A DNA stretch of 64,000 nucleotides from Bacteroidales bacterium (GCA_004552965.1 SFMU01000003.1:13282-77281); one strand, 5' to 3'; shown: positions 9,635 through 18,746, counted from the first letter of the stretch. The notes: generated by a model not told the origin, from the letters alone. A program made the numbers and translations.

Positions 9635-11686
9635 CTACTTGTAGATTCTGCGGACAAGATCCAGTTTCCGGCCATAAGGCGGTTTGAGAAGGTCGAAGTT
9701 CAGCCATGAAGACTTGAAGAGTATGGATTTCATGTGTGAGAAGGTCTCGAAACCGGTCAGGCCATGGTAGGCTCCCATTCCGGAATTGCCGACTCCGCCG
9801 AAAGGCATGTTCTCGTTGCCCAGATGCATGATCGTCTCATTGACACAGCCTCCGCCGAACGACACCTCGGAAAGGACTTTTCTCTTCTGCGCTCCAGAGC
9901 GGGTGAAGAGATAGAGGGCGAGAGGTTTCTCCCCGGCCCTGACCCTTGCAATCACTTCGGAATCGAGGTCTTCATATTCAATGACAGGAAGGACAGGTCC
10001 GAATATTTCCTCCTGCATTGCGGCGGCATCCCAGGTGCAGCCGTCAAGGACTGTCGGCGCGATGTATTTCGTCGCCTCATCCGAGCCGCCGCCGATGACT
10101 GTCCTCACGGTAGGATCACCCTCCTGCGGGATGAGTCCCCTGATCCTCTCCCAGTGGCGCCCGGTTGCAATCAGAGTCATTCCGGAAGGTCTTGAGGAAG
10201 TGTCTCCATAGAAGTCGGAGATGACTTCCTTCATGGTTTCGATGAATTCCTTGTGGACACTCCTGTGGACCAGCACATAATCAGGCGCGACGCAGGTCTG
10301 TCCGGCGTTGATGAACTTGCCCTTGGCTATCCTTTCACAGGCAAGACGGACATTGGCGCTCTCGCAGACGATGGCCGGACTCTTGCCGCCGAGCTCCAGA
10401 GTGACCGGAGTGAGATGCTTCGCGGCGGCCTCCATCACGATTTTCCCGACCCGCGGACTGCCGGTGAAGAAGATGTAGTCGAAACGGCGCCCTAGCATCT
10501 CGTCGTTGCTGACAGAGTCAGGAATGACCTCGACGACATCCTCGGTGAAAGCCTCGGAAAGGAGCTTCGCAATGACGCGGGAAACCTCCGGAGTCTGTCT
10601 GGAGCATTTGACGGTCACAGTGTTGCCCGCAGCGAGAGCAATGGCAAGAGGAGCGACCGTCAGCTGCAGAGGGTAGTTGAAAGGACCGATGACCAGGACC
10701 TTGCCGTATGGCTCGGGAATCACCTTGCTCTGACCCGGCCAGAGCACCATCGGAGTGGAAGCCGGACGGGGTTCCATCCATCGGCGCAGATGCTTGCGGA
10801 TGTAGCGTATCCCGTTGTACAGGAAGCCTATTTCAGTGGTATAGGTCTCGAACCTGCCCTTCCCGAAGTCTTTGTCGAAAGCCTCGAAAAGTTCATTCTC
10901 ATGGCGGCGCAGCGAGTCGCGCAGCGAATCGAGCCGGCGGAGTCTGAGACCATATTCGGAGTCCTTTTCATCGATTTCGCGGCCGGCGAGGCTCATTGCG
11001 ACGATGAACTGGGCAAGGATGTAGGTGGACATCACCCAGAAGCCGTGGTACGGCAGACGGAAATCAGTGAAATGCGCGGCGGCGACCATGCAGTCGGAGA
11101 CGGCGAAAATCATGAAGCCAAGGGCTGTCATGGCATATTTCCAGGACTTGTACCTCCAGGCAGCCATCAGCGAAGCATGGATGAGGAAAGCGAAGGCGCA
11201 TGAATATGCCGTCACGCAGATTCCCATGAATCCGGCCACTTTGAATATGGAGGCAAGACTGACCACTCCAAGGACGATCAGGACAAGAATGACAAGTGAG
11301 ACAAGCTTCTCCAGGCCGGTCCTTCCCCTGAACGGGAAGGGTATCGTGCAGTAGTAGAGAACATGGCCAGCGAAGAAGGCTCCCATCCCGGCAAGAAAAC
11401 AGCCTCCTGAAGGAAACATCAGAAGGATGTCCCCCGCGCAGCCGAAGAGAAGGGCTGCAACGAGAGTGCAGTGTCTCGAGGTGAAGACGGTCTTCCTCTT
11501 CAGAAGCAGCATGATGTTCACTGCCAGCGAGGACATCAGGAGGGGTTTTGCAATCAGATGAAGGACTTCCGGACCGGTCAGATTGCCGATCAGGTCGAGC
11601 ACTGTAGCCAAGGCAAAGAAGCCAAAAGCCAAGGCAAGAGGGAGAGAGCCTCCCCTGTCGATGCTGTCATTTCTTTTCATAGTCAT
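9635..11686 (-). CDS. lysoplasmalogenase (YhhN)-aldehyde dehydrogenase (class 3) fusion
   Basis: 683 residues in one uninterrupted frame. Residues about 15-220 are seven to eight hydrophobic segments with YhhN/TMEM86 marks: FGCAGDILLMF, FFAGHVLYY and FAVSDCMVAAAHF. From about 238 it continues straight into a class 3 aldehyde dehydrogenase: ELFEAFDKDFGKGRFETYTT, IGPFNYPLQL, VTLELGGKSP (Glu 431), INAGQTCVAP (Cys 465), QEEIFGPVLP and MPFGGVGNSG. All dehydrogenase key residues are present; only about the first dozen residues usual in that family are missing, replaced by the membrane part. YhhN enzymes cleave the vinyl ether of lysoplasmalogens to a fatty aldehyde, and class 3 dehydrogenases oxidise fatty aldehydes, so the fusion would couple both steps (inference). 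The start codon overlaps the previous stop (TAATG), implying coupled translation. Confidence 0.85.
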   Translation of the reverse strand: MTMKRNDSIDRGGSLPLALAFGFFALATVLDLIGNLTGPEVLHLIAKPLLMSSLAVNIMLLLKRKTVFTSRHCTLVAALLFGCAGDILLMFPSGGCFLAGMGAFFAGHVLYYCTIPFPFRGRTGLEKLVSLVILVLIVLGVVSLASIFKVAGFMGICVTAYSCAFAFLIHASLMAAWRYKSWKYAMTALGFMIFAVSDCMVAAAHFTDFRLPYHGFWVMSTYILAQFIVAMSLAGREIDEKDSEYGLRLRRLDSLRDSLRRHENELFEAFDKDFGKGRFETYTTEIGFLYNGIRYIRKHLRRWMEPRPASTPMVLWPGQSKVIPEPYGKVLVIGPFNYPLQLTVAPLAIALAAGNTVTVKCSRQTPEVSRVIAKLLSEAFTEDVVEVIPDSVSNDEMLGRRFDYIFFTGSPRVGKIVMEAAAKHLTPVTLELGGKSPAIVCESANVRLACERIAKGKFINAGQTCVAPDYVLVHRSVHKEFIETMKEVISDFYGDTSSRPSGMTLIATGRHWERIRGLIPQEGDPTVRTVIGGGSDEATKYIAPTVLDGCTWDAAAMQEEIFGPVLPVIEYEDLDSEVIARVRAGEKPLALYLFTRSGAQKRKVLSEVSFGGGCVNETIMHLGNENMPFGGVGNSGMGAYHGLTGFETFSHMKSILFKSSWLNFDLLKPPYGRKLDLVRRIYK

Positions 11687-13320
11687 TATCTTGTCTGAAC
11701 CGTATCGAACACAACTCTTCCGCAGGACGGCAAGACCTTCCAGACACAGTCTCCGGACTGCTCGAAGCTGCCCTTGATGAGTCTGACTGAATATGCGAAC
11801 CCATATTCAGAAGCCTCCATCGCCTTAGGGGAAACCGTCCCGAACGGAAGGGATGCTGCCGGGTCTGTGTTCAAGGCAAGTTCCCACTTCCCTTTCGAAA
11901 AAGGGATACCGACCACGATCCGGTCTTCCTTCAGCACGATGCGGATCCTGCCCACAAGAGTCCTGCCTTTGATGACAAGTGTCGATTTCCCCCTTCTGAT
12001 CACCTTCGGATCTGCAATGGCCAGGGTCTTCCCTTCGGAAACCACTCTCAGGCCGGCCGACACATCTTTCGAACTCCACAGATAACCGTCCACGAGGGGC
12101 AAGGTCGTGAACCTGCAGTCAGTCGTCGTACCGGCACGGTCATAATAGTCGCTTTTCTTCCTTTCATCGAAGAAATGGATGTCCCTGAACCGGAAATCCG
12201 CACCATCCCAGAACAGATTTGCCCTGTAGAACCTGCTGTCATACCAGATGGACCTCTTCGCCGATTTCAGGAAATCATCACCGGCTACGACGGAAGTCGC
12301 CGGAGTAAGTTTGAAATTGTCCCTGAACCACCGTCCGCACTCAGACAGGGTCGCCTCGACAAGCAAGCCCTCGTCAATCATCTTTCTGATGGCCGGGATC
12401 TGATACTCGTACCCCTCACGCATCCTGTCCCACATGAAAGAGTTCTCCTGACCGGCCTGTATGTAGTTGAAAGCCAGGCACTCACCCTTCGCAATCATCT
12501 CCAGGTACCAGTCCACCCAGCCGGGAACGGAGCCTCCCATCCCGTTGCCTGCACCCACAGGCTCAAGAGTGACCACACCCTGGCTCTGGCTTCCTATTCC
12601 GTTGTCATACTGATAGACAGGATCGCTGCCCAGCATCCTGAAGACAGGTACGGGAATCTGGCCATCCTCTGTCTGGGCAGGCATGAATGCATTGACCTTG
12701 CTCGGATAGTAGGCCTGGTTCCAATAGCCTCCCCAGAGGGTGTATCCATCCGTACCGTACTGGTCACGGCACATGCAGGAGGCCTCGATTCCATACTCCC
12801 GCTGCATGTAGTCCAGGGTAAAGGCATCGATGTACCAGGAACCTACGGACTTGGGATAATAACCGAATATCTCGCGGAACTTCTCCATGTAGACATCGAC
12901 AAGGAGTTTCCTTTCCTCCTGGGAGTAGCCTGTAGAAAAGCCTACATCGGCATGCCAGTCCCAAGGATAGACACCGCGCCACTGAAGGCCGGCTGCTTCG
13001 ACATGTGGCTGGGTGATCTCCCACCAGGCCCCGATTTCGCTTCCCTCCCTCAGCCTTACCTTCAGCAGATACTGGTAACGCGGATCGATCATCGCATCGT
13101 ACTGCAGGAGGAAGGTACCCTTCAGGCCGTACGTGTTCAAAAGGCTCAGCTGATTGGCTGTGCAACGGTAGAGTTCTTCCTCCATTCCGTCACCGATCCT
13201 CGGTTCGGTCAGCCTGACGAAATTGACGATGTTGATGAATCTGGGGGCATCCTTTGACCCGGCGTACATCGCGCAGGCGCAAGCAAGGACTGCCATAAGG
13301 GTAGCAAATGTCTTTTTCAT
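11686..13320 (-). CDS. secreted polysaccharide-deacetylase-like/glycosidase-like protein of unknown specificity
   Basis: From the ATG at 13320 the protein has 544 residues with a signal peptide (MKKTFATLMAVLACACA). The N-terminal 300 residues have the rhythm of a NodB-like alpha/beta barrel: YGLKGTFLLQYDAMIDP, EGSEIGAWWEITQP, YYPKSVGSWYIDAFTLDYM, IEASCMCRDQYG. The remainder is beta-rich. Bacteroidota proteins like this are annotated only by domains of unknown function. It is the first gene of the leftward glycosidase operon and overlaps the fusion gene by one base. A role in trimming or deacetylating a plant glycan fits the context but is inference. I do not recognise a catalytic signature with certainty. 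Confidence 0.5.
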   Translation of the reverse strand: MKKTFATLMAVLACACAMYAGSKDAPRFINIVNFVRLTEPRIGDGMEEELYRCTANQLSLLNTYGLKGTFLLQYDAMIDPRYQYLLKVRLREGSEIGAWWEITQPHVEAAGLQWRGVYPWDWHADVGFSTGYSQEERKLLVDVYMEKFREIFGYYPKSVGSWYIDAFTLDYMQREYGIEASCMCRDQYGTDGYTLWGGYWNQAYYPSKVNAFMPAQTEDGQIPVPVFRMLGSDPVYQYDNGIGSQSQGVVTLEPVGAGNGMGGSVPGWVDWYLEMIAKGECLAFNYIQAGQENSFMWDRMREGYEYQIPAIRKMIDEGLLVEATLSECGRWFRDNFKLTPATSVVAGDDFLKSAKRSIWYDSRFYRANLFWDGADFRFRDIHFFDERKKSDYYDRAGTTTDCRFTTLPLVDGYLWSSKDVSAGLRVVSEGKTLAIADPKVIRRGKSTLVIKGRTLVGRIRIVLKEDRIVVGIPFSKGKWELALNTDPAASLPFGTVSPKAMEASEYGFAYSVRLIKGSFEQSGDCVWKVLPSCGRVVFDTVQTR

Positions 13321-13409
13321 TGAAATCACGGAATTCTTTCGTTCAATCCGTAAAATTAGTTAATTTTATAGACTTTCGGAAGAAAAGCCTGTAACCATAA
13401 CCACATACC

Positions 13410-14696
13410 ATGAACAAAAGAATCATTTGCCGTTCCCTGCTGGCGGCCTGCGCGGCACTGACCCTCTCTCTCACATCCCTCGATGCGCAAAATCCGATTT
13501 CTCCGATGGGTGTGTACATAGCAGACCCCTCTGCCAGAGTTGCCCCGGACGGACGCCTGTACATCTACGGCTCGAGAGACGAGTCGGACAAGTACTACTG
13601 CTCGGACCTTCACGACCTGCTTTCCACCAGCGACCTGCGCACATGGAGGCATGACAGGGGCATATTCAGATGGGGAACCACCCTGTACGCGCCTGACGCG
13701 ATATTCAAAGATTCCAGGACATACCTCTATTTCGACGTGCCCGACGGCACTGAATATGTCGCCGAAGGTCCTTCCCCTGCAGGCCCTTTCTCCAAGCCGA
13801 CCGCAATCGAAGGGCTTCACGAAATCGATCCATGCGTCTTCATCGATGACGACGGACAGGCCTACTATTTCTATGGCCAGTTCAGCGCGAAAGGAGCGAA
13901 AATGAATCCCGACATGAGGACCCTGGACATGAGCACACACGTTGAGGGAATCGTGGACGAGGAAAACCACTTCTTCCACGAGGGATCCTTTGTCTTCAAG
14001 CGCGGAAAGTACTACTACTTCGTCTATGCCCACATCGGAAGGAACCACAGGCCTACCTGCATCGGCTATTCGATGGCCACCTCACCCCTCGGTCCCTACA
14101 CCTACAAAGGAGTTATAGTGGACAATGCAGGATGCGACCCCGAAGTCTGGAACAACCACGGCTCCGTCGTACAGTTCAAGGGAAAATGGTACGTGCTCTA
14201 CCACAGGGCGACCCACGGCTGCGTTTCGATGAGGAAAGCCTGCATCGAGCCGATAAGTTTCAATCCCGACGGCACCATCGACGAAGTGCCGATGACCTCC
14301 CAGGGAGCCGGCGATCCTCTGGATGCCTTCTCGACCATCGATGCTGCCAGGGCCTGCGCACTGACAGGCAATGTCAGGATCACCCTGATGGAAGGACGCC
14401 GTGACCGTGAGATTCTGAACAAGGTGCGCAGCGGCGACACCGCCATCTGGAGATATGTCGATTTCGGCAAGGGAGCCCTGGAGGCGAATGTCACTGTCAA
14501 GGCACCTGCCGGAGGAAGAATCAGCCTTCTTGCAGACGGCAAAAAGATCTGCACCCTTGAAATACCCGCTTCGGACGACTGGCAGGAAGTCGGCGCAAAA
14601 ATGGAGAAGGTCTCCGGTGTGCACGTCCTCGAAGCTGACTTCTCGGAATGCGGGACCGACCTTCTCCAGCTGGACAAGATAAGATTCGGAAGATAA
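13410..14696 (+). CDS. GH43-family glycosidase with C-terminal carbohydrate-binding-like module, secreted
   Basis: 428 residues with a signal peptide (ALTLSLTSLDAQ). The five-bladed propeller marks of GH43 are clear: VYIADPSARVAPDGRLYIYG (catalytic base Asp), LYAPDAIFKDSRTYLYF, EIDPCVFIDDDGQAYYF (pKa-modulating Asp) and FFHEGSFVFKRGKYYYF (catalytic Glu). Residues from about 320 resemble a CBM6-type beta-sandwich (IWRYVDFGKG, LQLDKIRFGR). GH43 enzymes release L-arabinofuranose, xylose or galactofuranose. It is divergent from the leftward operon (89 bp apart) and convergent with the WbsX gene (3 bp between stops). Its specificity is undetermined, but arabinose fits the GH127 neighbours. Confidence 0.8.
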   Translation: MNKRIICRSLLAACAALTLSLTSLDAQNPISPMGVYIADPSARVAPDGRLYIYGSRDESDKYYCSDLHDLLSTSDLRTWRHDRGIFRWGTTLYAPDAIFKDSRTYLYFDVPDGTEYVAEGPSPAGPFSKPTAIEGLHEIDPCVFIDDDGQAYYFYGQFSAKGAKMNPDMRTLDMSTHVEGIVDEENHFFHEGSFVFKRGKYYYFVYAHIGRNHRPTCIGYSMATSPLGPYTYKGVIVDNAGCDPEVWNNHGSVVQFKGKWYVLYHRATHGCVSMRKACIEPISFNPDGTIDEVPMTSQGAGDPLDAFSTIDAARACALTGNVRITLMEGRRDREILNKVRSGDTAIWRYVDFGKGALEANVTVKAPAGGRISLLADGKKICTLEIPASDDWQEVGAKMEKVSGVHVLEADFSECGTDLLQLDKIRFGR

Positions 14697-14699
14697 GCC

Positions 14700-15914
14700 T
14701 TACTGCTTAGCGTCGTACTTGCCGTCAAGCACATCCTTCACGGCCTCGAGATAGCCGAAACCGTAGTAGTTGTCAGGAAGGAGGTAGCTGCCCTCGACCC
14801 ATTCATTCCAGGCGTTGATCATCAGGAACTTAGGCTGGTCAGGATGAGCGTAGACATATTCCTTGGCCTTCTGCAGGAACATCGCGAAGCTTTGCGGAGT
14901 CTGGTGGTATGCCGTGACGCTCTCCAACCCGTTGCCCGGATACCTTGGGGTGTCATCCCAGCCGACAGAGACGGTCGGGAAGACCGGGACATCAAAGACT
15001 TCATCCATCTGCTCCCTGATCTTAAGGGCATTGGAACCGTACTGGACATAGTCCGGAACGAAGCCTCCCATGTTGTACAGGGTCTCGGAATCGATGCCCA
15101 GCTTGGCAATGATACGCCTCATTGACTCGATGCGCTCATCGCTCATCATGTAGCCTCCGCCCTGGGTCTGCTGAATATGCAGCCCTGGGAAACCGGCCTT
15201 GCGGACCTCTTCACGCATGAATTCCATCGCTTCGGCAGCCGCATCCTCGGAACCGAAACTCCGGATGAAATTATCGATCGAGAAGATCGCAAGAACAGGG
15301 CAGCCGTCGATCTTGACATAGTTCGGACGCACGAAGTACTGGTTGATTATTCTCGGCATGATCTGCTTCAGATCCTCCATGGTGACATCCGGGTTGAAAA
15401 GAAGATCGGTGTTGTCCCCCCACTTGTGACAGTTCCAGTAATTGTAAATCACATCATGGTTAGCCCACATGATGTAGAAATCCATCTTCCCATTGCTCGG
15501 AGCCTTGAGAAAACCATCATTCAGAGCACTCTCGAGATAAGGTCCGGAATAGCCGTCCGCTGTCTTGTACCAATACCAGTCATAGATAAAAGTGTTGACA
15601 CCGTACTTCAGGGCAGTCTGGATCCATTTTTCGACCACAACAGGATCATTGTCCATTTCAAAGCCCCAATAAGGCTGTCTCGGCTGATAATGGCCTGGAA
15701 ATCTGGGAGTCCCCTTCCTGATGACTTCCCACTCGCCGATGCCCTCTTCCCAGAGCCATCTGTGGGCTAGCGAATCATCGTGGCAGGATGGCCAGATGTA
15801 GGCGCAGACATGAAGATCTTTGTCTCTGGCGGCCTCTTCGCCACACTGGGCACAGGAAGAGACAAGTGCTGCTGACAGAGCCAGGACAGCAAGAAAATTG
15901 AGATTGGTTTTCAT
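14700..15914 (-). CDS. GH99-like WbsX-domain lipoprotein
   Basis: 404 residues with a lipoprotein signal (AALVSSCAQCG, Cys 21). The fold marks are those of the WbsX/GH99-like family: AYIWPSCHDDSLAHRWLWEE, EKWIQTALKYGVNTFIYDWYW (first 20 residues), KMDFYIMWANHD, FPTVSVGWDDTPRYPG and MINAWNEWVEGSYLLPD. WbsX domains occur alone or beside glycosyltransferases. In secreted form, as here, they are probably endo-acting glycosidases. It is transcribed alone, converging on the GH43 gene and diverging from rhaM. The exact substrate is unknown. Confidence 0.7.
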   Translation of the reverse strand: MKTNLNFLAVLALSAALVSSCAQCGEEAARDKDLHVCAYIWPSCHDDSLAHRWLWEEGIGEWEVIRKGTPRFPGHYQPRQPYWGFEMDNDPVVVEKWIQTALKYGVNTFIYDWYWYKTADGYSGPYLESALNDGFLKAPSNGKMDFYIMWANHDVIYNYWNCHKWGDNTDLLFNPDVTMEDLKQIMPRIINQYFVRPNYVKIDGCPVLAIFSIDNFIRSFGSEDAAAEAMEFMREEVRKAGFPGLHIQQTQGGGYMMSDERIESMRRIIAKLGIDSETLYNMGGFVPDYVQYGSNALKIREQMDEVFDVPVFPTVSVGWDDTPRYPGNGLESVTAYHQTPQSFAMFLQKAKEYVYAHPDQPKFLMINAWNEWVEGSYLLPDNYYGFGYLEAVKDVLDGKYDAKQ

Positions 15915-15992
15915 AATAAGGTATATTGGTTATGTCAATTCATGCCGTGTATTTCTTCTGATGCAATATAGCAATAATTTCAATTGATTTGG

Positions 15993-16029
15993 TATATTTG
16001 TAGGAACAGAAGCCGGAGAAGGTCCGGCT
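15993..16029 (+). promoter_or_regulatory. rhaM promoter -7 box and leader hairpin
   Basis: TATATTTG at 15993-16000 matches the Bacteroidota -7 consensus TAnnTTTG. No good -33 box is visible at the expected distance. Just downstream, AGCCGGA (16011-16017) and TCCGGCT (16023-16029) can form a 7-bp stem with a 5-nt loop in the leader, ending 33 nt before the rhaM start. The hairpin could affect leader stability or bind a regulator (inference). Confidence 0.55.
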
Positions 16030-16062
16030 CCCGATAGACCAACCACATAATATCCAATCAAA

Positions 16063-16380
16063 ATGGCAAGAAGAGAAGCTTTTAAAATGTTCCTCAAACC
16101 TGGCTGTGAAGATGAATACAAGCGCAGGCATGCGGCCATCTGGCCTGAACTCAAGAAACTCCTTTCCGACAGCGGTGTCAGAAACTACTCCATTTTCTGG
16201 GACAAGGACACCAACATTCTGTTCGCCTACCAGGAAGTGGAGGGGGAAGAAGGTTCACAGGATCTCGGAGGCAATCCGATCGTGCAGAAATGGTGGGACT
16301 ACATGGCCGACATCATGGAAGTGAATCCGGACAACTCCCCTGTTTCCATTCCTCTGGACGAGCGATTCTACATGGAATAG
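16063..16380 (+). CDS. rhaM: L-rhamnose mutarotase
   Basis: 105 residues, cytoplasmic. The sequence follows the family end to end: EAFKMFLKPGCEDEYKRRHA, IWPELKKLL, NYSIFWDKDTNILFAY and WWDYMADIMEVNPDNSPVS. The Tyr and His of EYKRRH correspond to the active-site residues known in the E. coli enzyme. It interconverts alpha- and beta-L-rhamnose so that freshly released sugar can enter catabolism. It has its own promoter and is followed by fucO, and the pair fits use of rhamnose or fucose released by the upstream rhamnosidases. Length and motifs make the call very secure. Confidence 0.95.
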   Translation: MARREAFKMFLKPGCEDEYKRRHAAIWPELKKLLSDSGVRNYSIFWDKDTNILFAYQEVEGEEGSQDLGGNPIVQKWWDYMADIMEVNPDNSPVSIPLDERFYME

Positions 16381-16394
16381 AAGCCTCTTCCCGG

Positions 16395-16510
16395 GCTGAA
16401 TCGTCGACTGAAGTGAACGGCAAACGGAACAGGCAGAACCGTTGACTGAAGCGAACGACAGACCATAGGGACAGGCTGAACCGTAAACTGACATAAAAGA
16501 CAAACCAACA
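16395..16510 (+). repeat. degenerate 38-41 bp direct repeat, three copies, between rhaM and fucO
   Basis: Three related units start near 16395, 16433 and 16474, sharing the pattern GGCWGAAYCGT then ACTGAAG(Y)GAACGRCARAC. Copy three is the most diverged. The 139-bp gap has no other gene. The units do not form strong hairpins. It resembles other gene-end tandem arrays in this window. Confidence 0.6.
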
Positions 16511-16519
16511 GAAACTGTA

Positions 16520-17674
16520 ATGAAAAGAATCATCCTTAACGAAACCTCTTACTACGGAGCGGGATGCCGCACTGCCATCGCCGACGAAATCAAGAAGCGC
16601 GGATTCAGGAAAGCACTGCTCGTGACCGACAAGGACCTCGTGAAGTTCGGTGTCGCCGCAATGATCGAGGATGTGCTCAAGGGCGCCTCGATCCCATACG
16701 AAATCTACAGCGAAATCAAGCCGAACCCGACAATCAAGAACGTCCTGGACGGTCTGGAGAGGTTCAAGGCATCCGGAGCTGACTGCATGGTCGCCCTCGG
16801 CGGCGGTTCTTCGATGGACACAGCCAAGGCAATCGGCATCATATTCAACAACCCGGAATTCGCTGACGTACGTTCTCTCGAAGGAACTGCACCTACCAGA
16901 AACAAGGCTGTGCCGACTTTCGCTGTCCCGACCACTGCGGGAACAGCTGCGGAAGTGACAATCAACTATGTCATCACAGATGAGGAAAACCGCAAGAAGA
17001 TGGTCTGCGTGGACCCTAACGACATTCCTGTCTGCTCGGTTATCGACTGCGAGCTGATGATGAGCATGCCTAAGGGACTTACAGCATCCACCGGTCTGGA
17101 CGCCCTCACACACGCCATCGAGAGCTACATCACTCCGGGAGCCTGGACAATGAGTGACATGTTCGAATACAAGGCAATCGAACTCATCCACGAGCATCTC
17201 TACAATGCAGTCCAGAACGGAAAGGATGTCAAGGCAAGGGAAGGAATGGCTGAGGCCCAGTACATTGCCGGAATGGGATTCTCCAACGTCGGTCTGGGAA
17301 TCGTGCATTCGATGGCCCACCCTCTGGGAGCCTTCTATGACACACCTCACGGTGTCGCCAATGCCCTTCTTCTTCCTTATGTGATGGAGTACAATGCCGA
17401 ATCGCCGGCCAGGGAGAAGTATCTGGGCATAGCAAAGGCCATGGGTGTGAACACGGAGGGCATGTCTGTCGATGAAGGCGTAAAGGCTGCCATCCAGGCT
17501 GTCCGCGACCTGTCCCTGAGTGTCAACATCCCGCAGCACCTGAGTGAAATCGGTGTCAGGAAGGAAGACCTCCACGACCTCGCAGTTGCAGCTTTCAACG
17601 ATGTCTGCACCGGCGGCAACCCTCGCCCGACCTCCGTAGAGGACATCGAGAAGCTCTACAACATCGCATTCTAG
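16520..17674 (+). CDS. fucO: lactaldehyde reductase (iron-type alcohol dehydrogenase)
   Basis: 384 residues, the standard length. The Rossmann part has ALGGGSSMDTAKAIG and VPTTAGTAAEVT. The metal ligands of group III alcohol dehydrogenases are present as Asp and His in LDALTHAIESY and two His in IVHSMAHPLGAFYDTPHGVA. It reduces L-lactaldehyde, the aldolase product of rhamnulose- or fuculose-1-phosphate, to 1,2-propanediol under anaerobic conditions. It directly follows rhaM and ends at a good terminator, so the two probably form a transcription unit. A general 1,2-propanediol oxidoreductase role is the main alternative. Confidence 0.9.
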   Translation: MKRIILNETSYYGAGCRTAIADEIKKRGFRKALLVTDKDLVKFGVAAMIEDVLKGASIPYEIYSEIKPNPTIKNVLDGLERFKASGADCMVALGGGSSMDTAKAIGIIFNNPEFADVRSLEGTAPTRNKAVPTFAVPTTAGTAAEVTINYVITDEENRKKMVCVDPNDIPVCSVIDCELMMSMPKGLTASTGLDALTHAIESYITPGAWTMSDMFEYKAIELIHEHLYNAVQNGKDVKAREGMAEAQYIAGMGFSNVGLGIVHSMAHPLGAFYDTPHGVANALLLPYVMEYNAESPAREKYLGIAKAMGVNTEGMSVDEGVKAAIQAVRDLSLSVNIPQHLSEIGVRKEDLHDLAVAAFNDVCTGGNPRPTSVEDIEKLYNIAF

Positions 17675-17700
17675 ACCTCTGAATATACAATAATCCTGCT

Positions 17701-17734
17701 GAGGACGGCTGATATGTGTCAGTCGTCCTCTTTT
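17701..17734 (+). terminator. intrinsic terminator after fucO
   Basis: GAGGAC(G)GCTGA pairs with TGTCAG(T)CGTCCTC across a short loop (17701-17730) and is followed by TTTT. It lies 26 bp after the fucO stop and closes the rhaM-fucO unit. Confidence 0.8.
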
Positions 17735-17798
17735 GCTGTATGCCCATTGGCTCGAGCAGAGACATGATCAGAATTTCTTTAAAATAACTGAAAAAAGT

Positions 17799-17829
17799 TT
17801 TGGAGATAAGGAAAACATTACTACCTTTG
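17799..17829 (+). promoter_or_regulatory. promoter of the ABC/GntR/DUF2807 operon
   Basis: TTTG at 17799-17802 and TACCTTTG at 17822-17829 are separated by 19 nt, the textbook spacing of a Bacteroidota housekeeping promoter. The predicted leader to the ABC start is about 70 nt and contains a small GCTCG/CGAGC stem-loop. Confidence 0.8.
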
Positions 17830-17907
17830 CGGTGTATTAATAAACTCATACACTAATATGGCTCGACACCCGAGCAACAGTAGTGCACAAAAACAAAGCA
17901 AAGGAAT

Positions 17908-18735
17908 ATGATAAAAATTGAAAACCTGGCGTTCAGTTATGGACAGACCCCCGTTCTGAACAACATCTCGATGACCCTGGAAGACGGCAAGATCTACGGT
18001 CTCCTCGGTGAAAACGGAGTCGGAAAGACAACCCTTCTCTCCCTGCTCGCAGGACTGAAGAAAGCAAAGACCGGAAGTATCGGAATAGACGGCGAGAATC
18101 CCTATTCACGCAGACCGGACATCCTCGGCGACCAGTACTTCCTGACAGATGAACCGGCACCTCAGAATGAAGAGGCGCAGAAATGGGCACAGATGAACGG
18201 AAAATTCTGGCCACGATACAACCACGGACAGTTCCTGCAGATCATGGCCGAACTCGAGAACGACCCTGCCAAGAAAATGAACAGGATGTCTGCAGGACAG
18301 CTGAAGAAGACCCACATCGCATTCGCACTTGCCTGCAACGTGAAGCATCTTTACATGGACGAACCCACAAACGGACTGGACATCCCTTCGAAGACCTCTT
18401 TCCGTTCAGCTGTGATGAAGCACACACGCGAGGATGCGGTCATTGTCATCAGCACCCATCAGGTAAGAGATCTTGAGAACATTATCGACCCGATCATAAT
18501 CCTTGACCGACAGGACGTTCTGATGAATGCCAGCATCGAGGAGATCACCTCGAAGCTGTATTTCGACTACGGCAAGGAACTCCACCCTGACAGCTACTAC
18601 AGCGAGCAGCTCCCGGGAGGCTTCATCCAGGTGCGCCCGAACAGAGAAGGAATCGAGAGCAAAGTCAACATCGAAGCCCTCTTCAACGCAGTCCACAAGC
18701 AGAAAGAGGCAATGAAAGCATTATTCACCCGATAA
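17908..18735 (+). CDS. ABC transporter ATP-binding protein
   Basis: 275 residues. Walker A is GLLGENGVGKTTLLSLLAG, the signature is MSAGQLKK (not the usual LSGGQ) and Walker B is LYMDEPTNGLDIP, with a switch His in VISTHQVRDLE. It is a short single-domain ATPase of the YtrB/antibiotic-exporter type. It is the first gene of a four-gene operon with a membrane partner 11 bp downstream, then a GntR-type regulator. In Gram-positive bacteria similar ytr-like operons respond to cell-wall-active compounds; whether that holds here is unknown. Confidence 0.85.
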   Translation: MIKIENLAFSYGQTPVLNNISMTLEDGKIYGLLGENGVGKTTLLSLLAGLKKAKTGSIGIDGENPYSRRPDILGDQYFLTDEPAPQNEEAQKWAQMNGKFWPRYNHGQFLQIMAELENDPAKKMNRMSAGQLKKTHIAFALACNVKHLYMDEPTNGLDIPSKTSFRSAVMKHTREDAVIVISTHQVRDLENIIDPIIILDRQDVLMNASIEEITSKLYFDYGKELHPDSYYSEQLPGGFIQVRPNREGIESKVNIEALFNAVHKQKEAMKALFTR

Positions 18736-18746
18736 GCTACAGAACA

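Noticed and set aside
1780..15914. Classical polysaccharide-utilisation locus
   Set aside because: No SusC/SusD pair or hybrid two-component sensor lies in the window, so only a glycosidase island is claimed.
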